A DNA stretch of 34,716 nt from Rugosimonospora africana (GTDB taxonomy: Bacteria; Actinomycetota; Actinomycetes; Mycobacteriales; Micromonosporaceae). Shown here in pieces: positions 5,917 to 14,020 of this stretch. Position 1 is the stretch's first letter. The number at the start of each line of letters is the position of its first letter. The stretch spans positions 1 to 34,716 of the forward strand of contig NZ_BONZ01000118.1 of NCBI RefSeq assembly GCF_016862975.1, in the 5' to 3' direction. The notes under the pieces were generated by a model. That model was not told the DNA's origin, made no database searches, and worked only from the letters and a program-made list of their open reading frames with translations. The translations under genes and the position numbers were made by a program.

Positions 5917-8880
5917 ATGCATAACTGGCAGGACTTTCGCTTCCTGGAACTGGCTCAGGTGCCCAAGGCGGAGGACGAGGGAGACCCGGACCGGCGCAGG
6001 CAGGAGCAGGACCGGGCGGGCATGCTCGCCGCGTCCCTGATCGGCTCGCATGCCGGGCTGCTGGCCACCGGCCGGTCCGGGCCGATGCTGCTTGCCGCAT
6101 GGATTCGGGCACCGTGGGACCGCCGTCTGCACGTCCTGCTAGGTGGCCGGCCGTTCTTCCCGCCCGCGGGTGAGCCGACCGATTCGACGGGCATGGACGG
6201 CCTGCGGCCAGTGCTCTACCCGCCCGGGGCGCTCGGCCATGATGTGGCGGCTCACCATGTGGCCAAGCTACTGGACCAGTTTCCGCACTGGGTCAAGTGT
6301 GCCGGGCGGGCAGACGTGCTGTGGCTGCCGAACCCCGCCAAACCGCAGCCGAATCCGGGCCGCCGAGCTTCGTTCTACCGGTACGCGGCGCACCTGGAGG
6401 TCCCGTACGCGTGGCTTCTCATCGCCGAACCGCTGAGGCCGCAGGACCTGAAGCCGGAACTGGACCGGCTGGTCAACGAGATCCTTCCTCTGTCGCGGGC
6501 CGAGGTAGGCGAGGCCAACCGGATCGCGCTAGAGCGCAAGCAGGCCCGGTACCGCGAGCTCAGCCGGGCCCAGGCGGGCAGTGCCTGGCGGGTACGCGTG
6601 CTGGCAGGCGGCGGTTCGCCGGGCGACGCCGCGGCCACGGCAGCGATCCTCTGCGCGGCGAGCGACCTGGACGGCCTGCCATACACCCTGGCCCCGTCCG
6701 GCGCCCCAACCAGTCTCGCCACGGCCCTCACAGCCGAGGCGCACGACGGGTACGACAGCCACGCACCCTTCGTGGCCGGCACCGAACTTCTGGCCGCGCT
6801 GACCCGCCCGCCCGAGCACGAGCTGCCCGGCCTGCGGGTGGCGGAACCGCACCGCTTCGACGTCACACCGGAGACCACCGCCGCCGCCGGGCTCAATCTC
6901 GGTTCGGTACTGGATCAGGGTTACGTCGAGGCGGGTGAGCTGGTGCTCGGCCGCAGCACGCTGAACCGCCATACCTTCGTCTGCGGCGCGACCGGCGCCG
7001 GCAAGTCACACACCATCCGGCACCTGCTGGTCGAGGCGACGAGGACAGGACTGTCGTGGCTCGCGGTCGAACCGGCCAAGGCCGAGTACGCGCAACTGGC
7101 CACACCAGTCGCGGCGCTGGGCAGTGGCGTGGTGGTGATCCGGCCCGGCGATCCTGACCAACCGCCGGCCGGCCTCAACCCACTGGAGCCGGCCCCGGGG
7201 TTCGCCCTGCAGACCCACGCGGACCTGCTCCGCGCCTTGTTCCTGGCGGCGTTCGAGGCGCAGGAGCCGTTCCCGCAGATTCTGTCGGCGGCACTGACCC
7301 GTTGCTACGAGGAACTGGGCTGGGATCTGAGCATCGGGCAGCCGATCCGGCCCGGACACCGGCCGCGCTACCCGACCCTGGCCGACCTGCAGCGGGTCGC
7401 GTCCATCGTCGTTGACGAGATCGGCTACGGCCAGGAGATCGCGGACAACGTGCACGGCTTCATCTCGGTCCGTCTGGGCAGCCTTCGGCTGGGCACCACC
7501 GGCCGGTTCTTCGAAGGCGGACACCCCATCGACTTCGGTGAGCTGCGCCGGCGCAACGTGGTCCTGGAAATCGAGGACGTCGGCGACGACGCGGACAAGG
7601 CGTTCCTGATGGGTGCGGTCCTGATGCGACTGTCCGAGCAGCTACGGGTCGCCGCGCGCAAAGCCGGCCCGGCCGCCGCCAGCGAGCAGGGCCTGGAGCA
7701 CCTGACGGTGATCGAGGAGGCACACCGGCTGCTCCGCCGCTCTGAGCCGGGCTCGAACGGGCCGGCGGCCCAGGCGGTGGAGATGTTCGCCTCGCTGCTG
7801 GCCGAGGTGCGCGCCTACGGCGAAGGGCTGATCGTGGCTGAGCAGATCCCGGCCAAGCTGACACCAGACGTCATCAAGAACACTGCCGCGAAGATCGTGC
7901 ACCGGCTACCGGCGCAGGACGACCGGGAAAGCGTCGGCGCCACCATGAACGTGGACAAGTTCCAGTCCCGCTACCTGGTCACGCTCAAGCCAGGCGAAGG
8001 CGCCGTCTTCACCGACGGCATGGACCATCCGGTCCTGGTACGCGTGCCGCGAGGCCCTTCCCTGCCGACCGGCAGTGACGTGGCCGGAGCCGGACCAGCG
8101 CCGATCGCCGCCCTCATCGGTCGGCGCAGCCCCACCTGCGGGACCGACTGCGCCGCCAACGCCTGCACCCTGCGCCAAATCCGAACCGCCCAGCACCTGC
8201 TCACCGCGCAGCCGTGGCTGATGGTCTGGGCCGAGCTGACGGTCCTCGCCCACCTGGCAGGCTACGACACGCCCGCCGTCACCGCGGATCATCTCCGCGC
8301 CTTGTCCGCGATCGCAGTGCCCGCACGGGTGCTGGACTGTGCAATCTCGCACGCGATCGACGGCGCCGTGGCGGTGCGCTCCGCCCTGCTCCAGGCCGAC
8401 GTGTCCCCGCTCGACCTGGCCACGCACTGCTGCGCTGTCCTTCGCACGGCGCTGACCGGGGCCGCACCGGCCGAGGTCTGCGCCAGCGACGACCTGGGCT
8501 ACCTCGCGGAGACGTACAGGTGGGAGAAGGTCCGCGACGCGCTGCTCGCCAGCGACCCTGACGGCGGCCCGCACCCGGACACCGCCGGGTGGGAGCGGCA
8601 GTACGGTCGCCCGCTCCCGGGCGAAACCATCGACCAGCAGCTGGCCCTGGTGGAGCGTTGGCGCAACGTCGACCTCGACGATCCGCAGGCTCGCGACGCG
8701 GTCGCCTTCGGCACCCGCCGGCCATCCGCGCTCGAAGCGGCGATCGGCGTCCCGGCCGGGGACGACCGCTTCGGGGCTCACCTCGCCGACGCGCTCGCGC
8801 CGTTCCCGGCCGGTGGCTGGGCGCGGATCCACCTGCTGCCGGCCGACGTGCTTTTGAAGGAAGACGAAGGTGTCGCGTGA
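5917..8880 (+). CDS. HerA/DUF87-type ATPase, 987 aa
   Basis: Begins 2 nt after the stop of the VirD4-like gene, so the two are co-translated. Residues 1-330 are an N-terminal region of no recognised fold. The HerA-FtsK core has Walker A GATGAGKS at 357-364, WLAVEPAKAEYAQL just after it, Walker B LTVIEEAHRLL at about 596-606, and the conserved AEQIPAKLTPDVIKNTAAKI segment. These mark a hexameric DNA or protein translocase motor with intact catalytic residues. A Cys-rich motif (CGTDCAANAC, about residues 741-750) opens a C-terminal extension of ~235 residues and may bind metal. No membrane segment, so it likely docks on the TM partner. HerA ATPases act in DNA end processing and in several phage-defence complexes. 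Confidence 0.85.
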   Translation: MHNWQDFRFLELAQVPKAEDEGDPDRRRQEQDRAGMLAASLIGSHAGLLATGRSGPMLLAAWIRAPWDRRLHVLLGGRPFFPPAGEPTDSTGMDGLRPVLYPPGALGHDVAAHHVAKLLDQFPHWVKCAGRADVLWLPNPAKPQPNPGRRASFYRYAAHLEVPYAWLLIAEPLRPQDLKPELDRLVNEILPLSRAEVGEANRIALERKQARYRELSRAQAGSAWRVRVLAGGGSPGDAAATAAILCAASDLDGLPYTLAPSGAPTSLATALTAEAHDGYDSHAPFVAGTELLAALTRPPEHELPGLRVAEPHRFDVTPETTAAAGLNLGSVLDQGYVEAGELVLGRSTLNRHTFVCGATGAGKSHTIRHLLVEATRTGLSWLAVEPAKAEYAQLATPVAALGSGVVVIRPGDPDQPPAGLNPLEPAPGFALQTHADLLRALFLAAFEAQEPFPQILSAALTRCYEELGWDLSIGQPIRPGHRPRYPTLADLQRVASIVVDEIGYGQEIADNVHGFISVRLGSLRLGTTGRFFEGGHPIDFGELRRRNVVLEIEDVGDDADKAFLMGAVLMRLSEQLRVAARKAGPAAASEQGLEHLTVIEEAHRLLRRSEPGSNGPAAQAVEMFASLLAEVRAYGEGLIVAEQIPAKLTPDVIKNTAAKIVHRLPAQDDRESVGATMNVDKFQSRYLVTLKPGEGAVFTDGMDHPVLVRVPRGPSLPTGSDVAGAGPAPIAALIGRRSPTCGTDCAANACTLRQIRTAQHLLTAQPWLMVWAELTVLAHLAGYDTPAVTADHLRALSAIAVPARVLDCAISHAIDGAVAVRSALLQADVSPLDLATHCCAVLRTALTGAAPAEVCASDDLGYLAETYRWEKVRDALLASDPDGGPHPDTAGWERQYGRPLPGETIDQQLALVERWRNVDLDDPQARDAVAFGTRRPSALEAAIGVPAGDDRFGAHLADALAPFPAGGWARIHLLPADVLLKEDEGVA

Positions 8881-9068
8881 ACCAGCTCGAACGACCGGGA
8901 CCCCCGAAGGACAACGTGGTGGAGCTGAAGAACAAGGCCGAGGCGGAGCGGCACAGACAGGGAACGCTGATTGGGCTCGAGCCGCCGCTGAGTCACCACT
9001 GGACTGAAAAGTACGACGAGAGCCGGCACGGTCAAGACCGGCACGGCAACCCACAGGCGGAGGAGTAG
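8877..9068 (+). CDS. Small protein with W-x3-Y-D-x-S-R motif
   Basis: 63 residues. GTG 8877 overlaps the stop of the HerA gene by 4 nt (GTGA), and its stop is 1 nt before the next start, so it is a coupled member of the operon. It is very hydrophilic, with no TM segment or Cys: a charged helix (VVELKNKAEAERHRQG) and then PPLSHHWTEKYDESRHGQ. The W42-x3-Y46-D47-x-S49-R50 core recurs near the N-termini of the two following proteins. It could be a chaperone, an adaptor or a minimal cargo of the ATPases. No family recognised. Confidence 0.7.
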   Translation: MNQLERPGPPKDNVVELKNKAEAERHRQGTLIGLEPPLSHHWTEKYDESRHGQDRHGNPQAEE

Positions 9069-9069
9069 G

Positions 9070-9975
9070 GTGAACGAGGTCCGCGCCAACACTGCCGATG
9101 CACCCGACAAGCGCCCGGCCGGGCCACCGCCGGACCAGCGGGCAGCGGCCCGGGGTGCCTGGAACGACAGCTACGACGCCAGCCGTCGCAGCGGGCAGCC
9201 CAGGGAGCAGCAGTCGAAGCCGCGCGAGGCCGACCGGGCTCACCCGAATCAATCGGCCGGGCGCCCAATGCTCAACTTCGCCATACACGGCCCTGAGCCG
9301 CGAGTGCTGCCCGGTTCGCACAGGGTGGACCAGGGAAAGCCGCCAGGAGTCGCCTCGCGCCCCGACCGTGATCCTCGCTCAACAAGCGGCACCGCCGGCC
9401 GCTCCTCCGACTCGGGATCCGGCCGCGTCGCGGACAAAGTCCAGGCGCGTCAGCCGGCGGGTCCTCCTCTCGATGTGCATACCGACGACCGACACGAGCG
9501 GGCGAAGGAGAAGGACCAGAAGAAGGACCACCCACCGAGCTACGGGGCCTTCCGGAGGGATCCGTGGCTGCACGACAAGGGACCGCACATTCGACCCGGC
9601 GGACAGGAGCAGCACCGGCCGAACCAGGACAAGACCCCCCGACCCGAGCACAAACCCGGCGCAGCCGAGCACAAACCTGGCCCAGCGGAACACAAGCTCC
9701 GCGCACCCGAACGAAAACCCGGCCCGCCCGAGCGCAACCCCGGCACAGCCGAACACAAACCCGGCGTGCCGGGCGGCCTGCCATCGCGGGAAGGCGGGCG
9801 CGACCGGCAGCACTCCATGCCCGACAATGCTCAGCGATCCGAGCAGACACCAGGCCGGGAGACCCCGAAGCCGTCGCGGCCTTCCGAGATGTGGCAACGC
9901 CTGCACGACCTTCACCGGTCGGGTGCGCTCCCGCCGGTCCACGACCGGAAGGAACGGGACAAGCCCACCCGATGA
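9070..9975 (+). CDS. Disordered repeat protein with shared N-terminal leader
   Basis: 301 residues from GTG 9070. The first 40 residues resemble those of the next protein: both begin MNE, carry TAD, and reach the motif GAWNDSYDASRR (W31, Y35, D36, S38, R39). The remainder is low-complexity and charged (Pro, Arg, Lys, Glu, His), with six copies of a heptapeptide like EHKPGPA at residues 192-233 and a short C-terminal motif EMWQRLHDLHRSGALPPVHD that may fold as a helix. No enzyme domain or signal peptide is seen. It probably acts as a flexible linker or scaffold. It overlaps the next gene by 4 nt. Confidence 0.7.
   Translation: MNEVRANTADAPDKRPAGPPPDQRAAARGAWNDSYDASRRSGQPREQQSKPREADRAHPNQSAGRPMLNFAIHGPEPRVLPGSHRVDQGKPPGVASRPDRDPRSTSGTAGRSSDSGSGRVADKVQARQPAGPPLDVHTDDRHERAKEKDQKKDHPPSYGAFRRDPWLHDKGPHIRPGGQEQHRPNQDKTPRPEHKPGAAEHKPGPAEHKLRAPERKPGPPERNPGTAEHKPGVPGGLPSREGGRDRQHSMPDNAQRSEQTPGRETPKPSRPSEMWQRLHDLHRSGALPPVHDRKERDKPTR
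9643..9768 (+). repeat. Six tandem 21-bp units inside the disordered protein gene
   Basis: Units start at 9643, 9664, 9685, 9706, 9727 and 9748 and encode PEHKPGA, AEHKPGP, AEHKLRA, PERKPGP, PERNPGT and AEHKPGV. The phase is exactly seven codons, so unit gain or loss would keep the frame. Copies have diverged at wobble and some coding positions, so the array is not a recent expansion. Confidence 0.85.
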
Positions 9976-11675
9976 ACGAGACACAATGCACCGCAGATAA
10001 GCAGCAGGCTCCGTCAGAGGCCGCGGCGAGACGGACCGACGCGGCGTCGCAGGCGCAGCGGGAGGCATGGGACAGTGCCTACGACGGGAGCCGCCACACC
10101 GACCCCGTCGTGCCCACCGAGATGCGGGGGGCCCTGTCGCAGTCGCCCGTCTACCGGCTGCAGGCGGCGCTGGAGGACAAGGGGATCAACCCAGCAACGA
10201 TCGAAAAGTTCCGCGATGTCCTCCGGGCGAATCCGCAGCTGTACGACCAGCTGGGCGGAACCCCGTCGGGCGCCGCGCTGGTGCGAGACTTCGCCCACGT
10301 GGGAAAGGTACCGGCGGAGCGGTACCTGCCGCCGTCCAAGGAGGTTGACACGCTTATCCACAAGGCGCTGGGCCGCCTGCCGGGTGAGTACATATCGCAG
10401 CGCGACCTCGACCGGCTGACCGAACGGATCGCGTTCGAGGAAAAGTCGCTCACCGCGCGCGGGTTGTCCACCGCGGACATCTCCAGCATGGGTCGCTACC
10501 TGCACGACACCACCGGCCGGCGTCCGGAGGACACGGCAACGGATCCATTGGTATACGCCGGAGACGGCGACATCGTGCGGGAAAGCAACTACGCGCAGTA
10601 CGAACGGATGAGGCAGCTCAGCGGCGCGGCGGAGGCGCCGATCGTGTACGGTGCGGCGCGCCTCTTGGGCTTGAGCCACGACCAGGCCGTCGCCATCGGC
10701 AAGGTCTCGAACCTGGTCTTCGAGATGGCAGGCGCCATGGTGCCGCATATGTACGAGCAACGCGCGCAGCGGGATGCGGCTGCCACGACCCACACCGAAC
10801 CGCCCGGGATCGTGCGCCACGCCGCCGAACCGGTCGGAGGCCGGGACGTCCCTGCGGCGGGACGGCCGGTGCAAACCGGCCTGCCAGGGGCCACCAGGTC
10901 GATGCGAGCCGAGCCGCCGGAAAGCACCGGCCGGGGCGGGATCGTCCGCAACAGCGACCAGTACCGGCCGGCGGACGCGGCAGGCCCAATTCGGCCGGGC
11001 ACCAGCGACCATCCCCTGCCATCCGACGCACGCCTATTGGAGGCCAACCACAATCCGCACAGCCAGAGGGACACGTCGTCGCCGCACGCCGTCGGCGACC
11101 GCCAGCCGGTTGCGCGTAGCGGCCGGCCGGCCCCCCGCGCGACCAGCCCGGCGGGGAAGGAGCGCCCGCTGCGCGAGTACGAGGCAATGGCCCGCAAGCT
11201 GCGCGACACGAAGGTGGACCTGGAGAACATCGCGTCGCGGATCGAGAACGTCACCGAGCGGGGCAACCCGAAGGAGTGGGCTGCTGCGAAGGCCGCGAGC
11301 GACGCGTACCGCGCGTCGGTGCGGGTCGAGGGCCGAGAGGTGGCCGCCCGGGAAGCCGGCGTCACCTATCACGAGGCGATCGGCTCGGCGGGCCCGGGCG
11401 AGGGAGCGGACTTCCGCAGGCCCGACGGGAGCCTCCACGAAGTGAAGACGCACACCGTGGCTAGGCTTGAAGTGTTCATCATCGATCAGGCCAATCTGCA
11501 GATGCTCGCCTATCTGCTGAAGGACCTTCACGAGCACGGCCTCGCTCGTAACGGCACTGTGGAGCACGTGTTCATCAAGCCGGAAACCAAGTCGTCACCG
11601 ATGCGGGTCGTCCGGGTGACCGTCGACCCATTGCAGGGCCGCAACATTGCCGACCTCGTCAAGAAAAAGCGATGA
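9972..11675 (+). CDS. Leader-tagged effector with PD-(D/E)XK-type nuclease domain
   Basis: 567 residues. ATG 9972 overlaps the previous stop (ATGA). The same frame is open far upstream, but that part is the shadow of the preceding gene. Residues 1-45 carry the leader and motif EAWDSAYDGSRH (W33, Y37, D38, S40, R41). Residues ~50-270 are helical. Residues ~270-400 are a Pro/Arg/Gly-rich linker. The C-terminus reads GEGADFRRPDGSLHEVKTHT: D480 and E490-V-K492 fit the D-x9-E-x-K core of restriction-endonuclease-fold nucleases, followed by alternating strands and helices (HVFIKPE, MRVVRVTV). This layout of leader, linker and nuclease is typical of polymorphic toxin or conflict-system effectors. 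No immunity-like gene follows. Confidence 0.75.
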   Translation: MNETQCTADKQQAPSEAAARRTDAASQAQREAWDSAYDGSRHTDPVVPTEMRGALSQSPVYRLQAALEDKGINPATIEKFRDVLRANPQLYDQLGGTPSGAALVRDFAHVGKVPAERYLPPSKEVDTLIHKALGRLPGEYISQRDLDRLTERIAFEEKSLTARGLSTADISSMGRYLHDTTGRRPEDTATDPLVYAGDGDIVRESNYAQYERMRQLSGAAEAPIVYGAARLLGLSHDQAVAIGKVSNLVFEMAGAMVPHMYEQRAQRDAAATTHTEPPGIVRHAAEPVGGRDVPAAGRPVQTGLPGATRSMRAEPPESTGRGGIVRNSDQYRPADAAGPIRPGTSDHPLPSDARLLEANHNPHSQRDTSSPHAVGDRQPVARSGRPAPRATSPAGKERPLREYEAMARKLRDTKVDLENIASRIENVTERGNPKEWAAAKAASDAYRASVRVEGREVAAREAGVTYHEAIGSAGPGEGADFRRPDGSLHEVKTHTVARLEVFIIDQANLQMLAYLLKDLHEHGLARNGTVEHVFIKPETKSSPMRVVRVTVDPLQGRNIADLVKKKR

Positions 11676-12148
11676 GCCGCCGACCGCCACCGCGCCTTGT
11701 GCCTGTGCGGTGAGCGACGGGCAACTCAGTCCGCTCAGTGGGGAGCGACTTCATCGCCTCGAACACCTGGAGCCCGATCCAGACACTGACGGTCACGACG
11801 CGCTTCTCCAAACAGGAAGAGGTCAAAAGTCTGCTGCCACCGGGCGGTTACTGGCGACCTCGTGCTGCCAATCTGCTGCCCCATCGACGATCCCCGATTA
11901 CCGCATCGCCGGGGCGTCGACAGCCGAGCCTCGCCTATCGGAGGCGTTGCGTGACATGCCCCCGCGTCAAGTCCCGCTTCGATCAGATGTTCAGGGCTTC
12001 GCCGCTGTCGAGGTCGTTGAATCAGTCGGGTGGCTGGATCCCGCCCGCAGCTCGCGGTTCACTGCGTTGCCGGCCGCTTTGCCGCTCCCTCAGAAGGGCG
12101 AACGTGTCGGTGTGGCAGTGGCTTCTGGCGGCTGGGGCACCGTCCAGG
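11676..12148. other. Intergenic stretch with integrase-flank-like repeat
   Basis: No convincing gene is seen on either strand; the forward frame running through here has no start signal or family features. The stretch contains a 26-nt sequence (11803-11828) and a CCAATCTGCTGCC box (11868-11880) that recur near 15.2 and 15.46 kb. Confidence 0.5.
11803..11880 (+). repeat. Dispersed repeat copy 1
   Basis: CTTCTCCAAACAGGAAGAGG starts at 11803 and runs on TCAAAA to 11828. It matches 15176-15201 at 25 of 26 positions. After ~32 nt comes CGTGCTGCCAATCTGCTGCC (11861-11880), related to the boxes at 15203 and 15456. Such GCTCCCA-rich boxes are often seen beside integrase genes of actinomycete integrative elements (recollection, not tested). 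Confidence 0.6.
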
Positions 12149-13117
12149 TCAGCGTTGCGGTTGGTTGGCAACGAGGGCATCGCTTGTGCGGGTTCGGTGG
12201 TAGAGCACCAAGCGGCCGACGCGGGAGCGGGTGACCAGGCCGCATTCGAGGAGTACACCCAGGTGCTGGCTGACCGCGCCGGGGGTGATCGACATGCGGC
12301 GGGCAAGGGCGCTGGTGGTGGCGGGTTCTGTCAGGGCGATGAGCAGGCTGGCGCGGGTTCGCCCGATGAGGGCAGCAAGTGCGACGGGTGCCAACGGGGT
12401 GCCGTTCTCCCACAGGGTGGCGATTCCGCGGGCCGGGTAAGTGAGGGTCGGCTGGTACGGGTCGATCATCTTCCGGACTGCGGGCCAGCACATGACGCTG
12501 GGCTCCAAGACAAGTCCCTGTCCGGACAGGGCGGCGGCGTGGTGGTGCCGGTCGGCGGCAGAGACTCGGTCACCGTGCCATTTCACGGTTGCGTGTAAGT
12601 CCTCGAACAGCAACCGAGCTCCGCCGGCTGCCAGGCGCTGGGAACGCCAGAGCACGTCCGCTTCGAGCACGGCGCGGATCCGCGGCCAATGTTCGGCCAG
12701 CGCCACGCTCCAGTACGCCTGAAGCGTGTCGGCGATGCGGTGGGCGGCACCTGCTGGATCTTTCTGGATCCGCTGCCAGATCGGTGCGGCGGTGCCGACC
12801 ATATCGGCCGCTTCACGCGCTAGCTGATCGGGGGGCGTGTGTCGCACCGCCGCCAATTCGTCGTCCAGATCCGGTAGCGGTGAGGTCGGTGGCGGGGTGA
12901 GGAAGTCGGCGGTGTCGCCGTGGATCGGGACGAGAGCGAACAGCTCGGCCAGATCGAGGCCGGCCAGTAGTGGACGTGTGGCCTTTGTCCAGGGCAGGTG
13001 CAACGAGTGTCGGGCCGGCGCGCGTAGCACGATGAGGCTGCGTACCAGCTCTCCGAGCGGGGAGAACGCGAGCCTGATCCGCGCTACGTCGTCTGGGGTG
13101 AATTTCCACTCGATCAA
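12149..13117 (-). CDS. ArsR-family (winged-helix) transcriptional regulator
   Basis: 322 residues, longer than classical ArsR proteins because a ~230-residue N-terminal domain (the DUF5937-like type) precedes the DNA-binding domain. The C-terminal winged helix is plain: RTRASLLIALTEPATTSALA, then RRMSITPGAVSQHLGVLLEC and GLVTRSRVGRLVLYHRT. No metal-binding Cys pair of the CxC type is present, so it is unlikely to be a metalloregulator. It is transcribed divergently from the hydrolase at 13208, with a palindrome in the 90-bp gap that is its probable operator. It likely represses itself and the hydrolase. Confidence 0.85.
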   Translation of the reverse strand: MIEWKFTPDDVARIRLAFSPLGELVRSLIVLRAPARHSLHLPWTKATRPLLAGLDLAELFALVPIHGDTADFLTPPPTSPLPDLDDELAAVRHTPPDQLAREAADMVGTAAPIWQRIQKDPAGAAHRIADTLQAYWSVALAEHWPRIRAVLEADVLWRSQRLAAGGARLLFEDLHATVKWHGDRVSAADRHHHAAALSGQGLVLEPSVMCWPAVRKMIDPYQPTLTYPARGIATLWENGTPLAPVALAALIGRTRASLLIALTEPATTSALARRMSITPGAVSQHLGVLLECGLVTRSRVGRLVLYHRTRTSDALVANQPQR

Positions 13118-13131
13118 CCGGGCAACCTCAC

Positions 13132-13151
13132 CTTTTAGGGATATCTAAAAG
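13132..13151. promoter_or_regulatory. Palindromic operator candidate for the ArsR-type regulator
   Basis: CTTTTAG at 13132-13138 and CTAAAAG at 13145-13151 are perfect inverted arms around GGATAT. It is an AT-rich island in GC-rich DNA, 15 nt upstream of the regulator start and 57 nt upstream of the divergent hydrolase start. Position and symmetry fit a dimeric winged-helix repressor site. Confidence 0.6.
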
Positions 13152-13207
13152 CCTCGCGCGATAGGCCGCCACCGTCCAGGGTCAGGCGTGGCAGAGGAGG
13201 GAACCGG

Positions 13208-14020
13208 ATGAGCGCGGTGACGTCAAGGGATGGCACCTCGATTGCGTACGACCGCACCGGGCGGGGACCGGCGCTTATTCTGATCGGCGGCAGCCGTGAG
13301 GACAACGCAAGCCTCGCGGCGGCCCTCGCCGAGCACTTCACGGTGTACAACTACGACCAGCGTGGCTACGGCGCCAGCGGCGACACGCAGCCCTACGCCG
13401 TCGCCCGGGAGATCGAGGATATTGATGCTCTCATCGCCGAGGCCGGCGGTAGGGCACACGTGTATGGCGTCTCCGCTGGCGGCGCGCTCGCGTTGGAGGC
13501 GGCAGCGGCCGGTAGTGCGCTCGACCGGATCGCGGTGTACGAAGTGCCGTATGGTCTCGCCGAGAGCCCGGATCGGTGGCGCGAGTACGTCGAGACGATC
13601 ACGGACCTACTTGGGCAGGGGCGCCGGGGTGACGTGTTCGCGTTGTTCATGCGCACGGCTGGCTCGTCCGACGAGGATATCGCGGCGGCGAGGAACTCTC
13701 CGATGTGGCCCGCTTGCCAGGCGATCGCTCACACGCGCGCCTACGGGGCAGCGTGCTTGAGTGATGGGCAGCCACCGACAGGCCGGCTGAGTAAGATCAC
13801 CCAGCCGACACTCGTACTCACCGGCACAAAGCTCGACCGCCACATGACCCGGCTACGCCCAGACGTTTTCCAGAAGGCCGCCGACGCGATAGCGGCGAGC
13901 ATCCCACACGCGAAACGTCAGACACTCCACGGCCAGACCCACATGGTCGACGCACACGTACTCGCTGCGGCGCTCGTACGGTTCTTCACCTACGGTCTGT
14001 CTCAAAGTCGTGTTTGTTGA
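13208..14020 (+). CDS. Alpha/beta hydrolase
   Basis: 270 residues. Features in order: oxyanion region LILIGGSRED, YDQRGYGASGD, the nucleophile elbow YGVSAGGALALEAA (Ser at about 93), an acid-bearing strand PTLVLTGTKLDRH, and the catalytic His in HGQTHMVDAH. It fits the family of small cytoplasmic esterases or hydrolases often placed next to ArsR/TetR genes; the substrate is unknown. ATG 13208 is preceded by GGAGGGAACCGG. The last residues (TYGLSQSRVC) look atypical: homologues usually end just after the FF, so the 3' end may have been replaced at about 13990 by incoming sequence. Confidence 0.85.
   Translation: MSAVTSRDGTSIAYDRTGRGPALILIGGSREDNASLAAALAEHFTVYNYDQRGYGASGDTQPYAVAREIEDIDALIAEAGGRAHVYGVSAGGALALEAAAAGSALDRIAVYEVPYGLAESPDRWREYVETITDLLGQGRRGDVFALFMRTAGSSDEDIAAARNSPMWPACQAIAHTRAYGAACLSDGQPPTGRLSKITQPTLVLTGTKLDRHMTRLRPDVFQKAADAIAASIPHAKRQTLHGQTHMVDAHVLAAALVRFFTYGLSQSRVC

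Noticed and set aside
7906-9321. Long reverse frame (471 aa) opposite the HerA gene end
   Set aside because: It is an Arg/Gly/Pro-rich mirror of a well-supported forward gene, without recognisable domains.
9643-9768. Possible CRISPR-like array because of six regular repeats
   Set aside because: The units are contiguous 21-bp tandem repeats without spacers and keep the reading frame of a protein.
9564-9971. Extended N-terminus for the nuclease protein
   Set aside because: The open frame upstream of 9972 overlaps the disordered protein gene in another phase; ATG 9972 with its ATGA overlap explains the layout.
8877-10097. Type VII secretion system (EccC-type ATPase with WXG100 or YxxxD signals)
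   Set aside because: No WXG100 proteins, no EccB/EccD/MycP genes, and the HerA-type ATPase is not an EccC; the W-x3-Y-D motif does not match the known signal.
11647-12234. 195-aa forward frame as an immunity gene for the nuclease
   Set aside because: It starts inside the nuclease gene, has no ribosome binding site, and runs over repeats and the opposite-strand ArsR gene; the sequence looks random.
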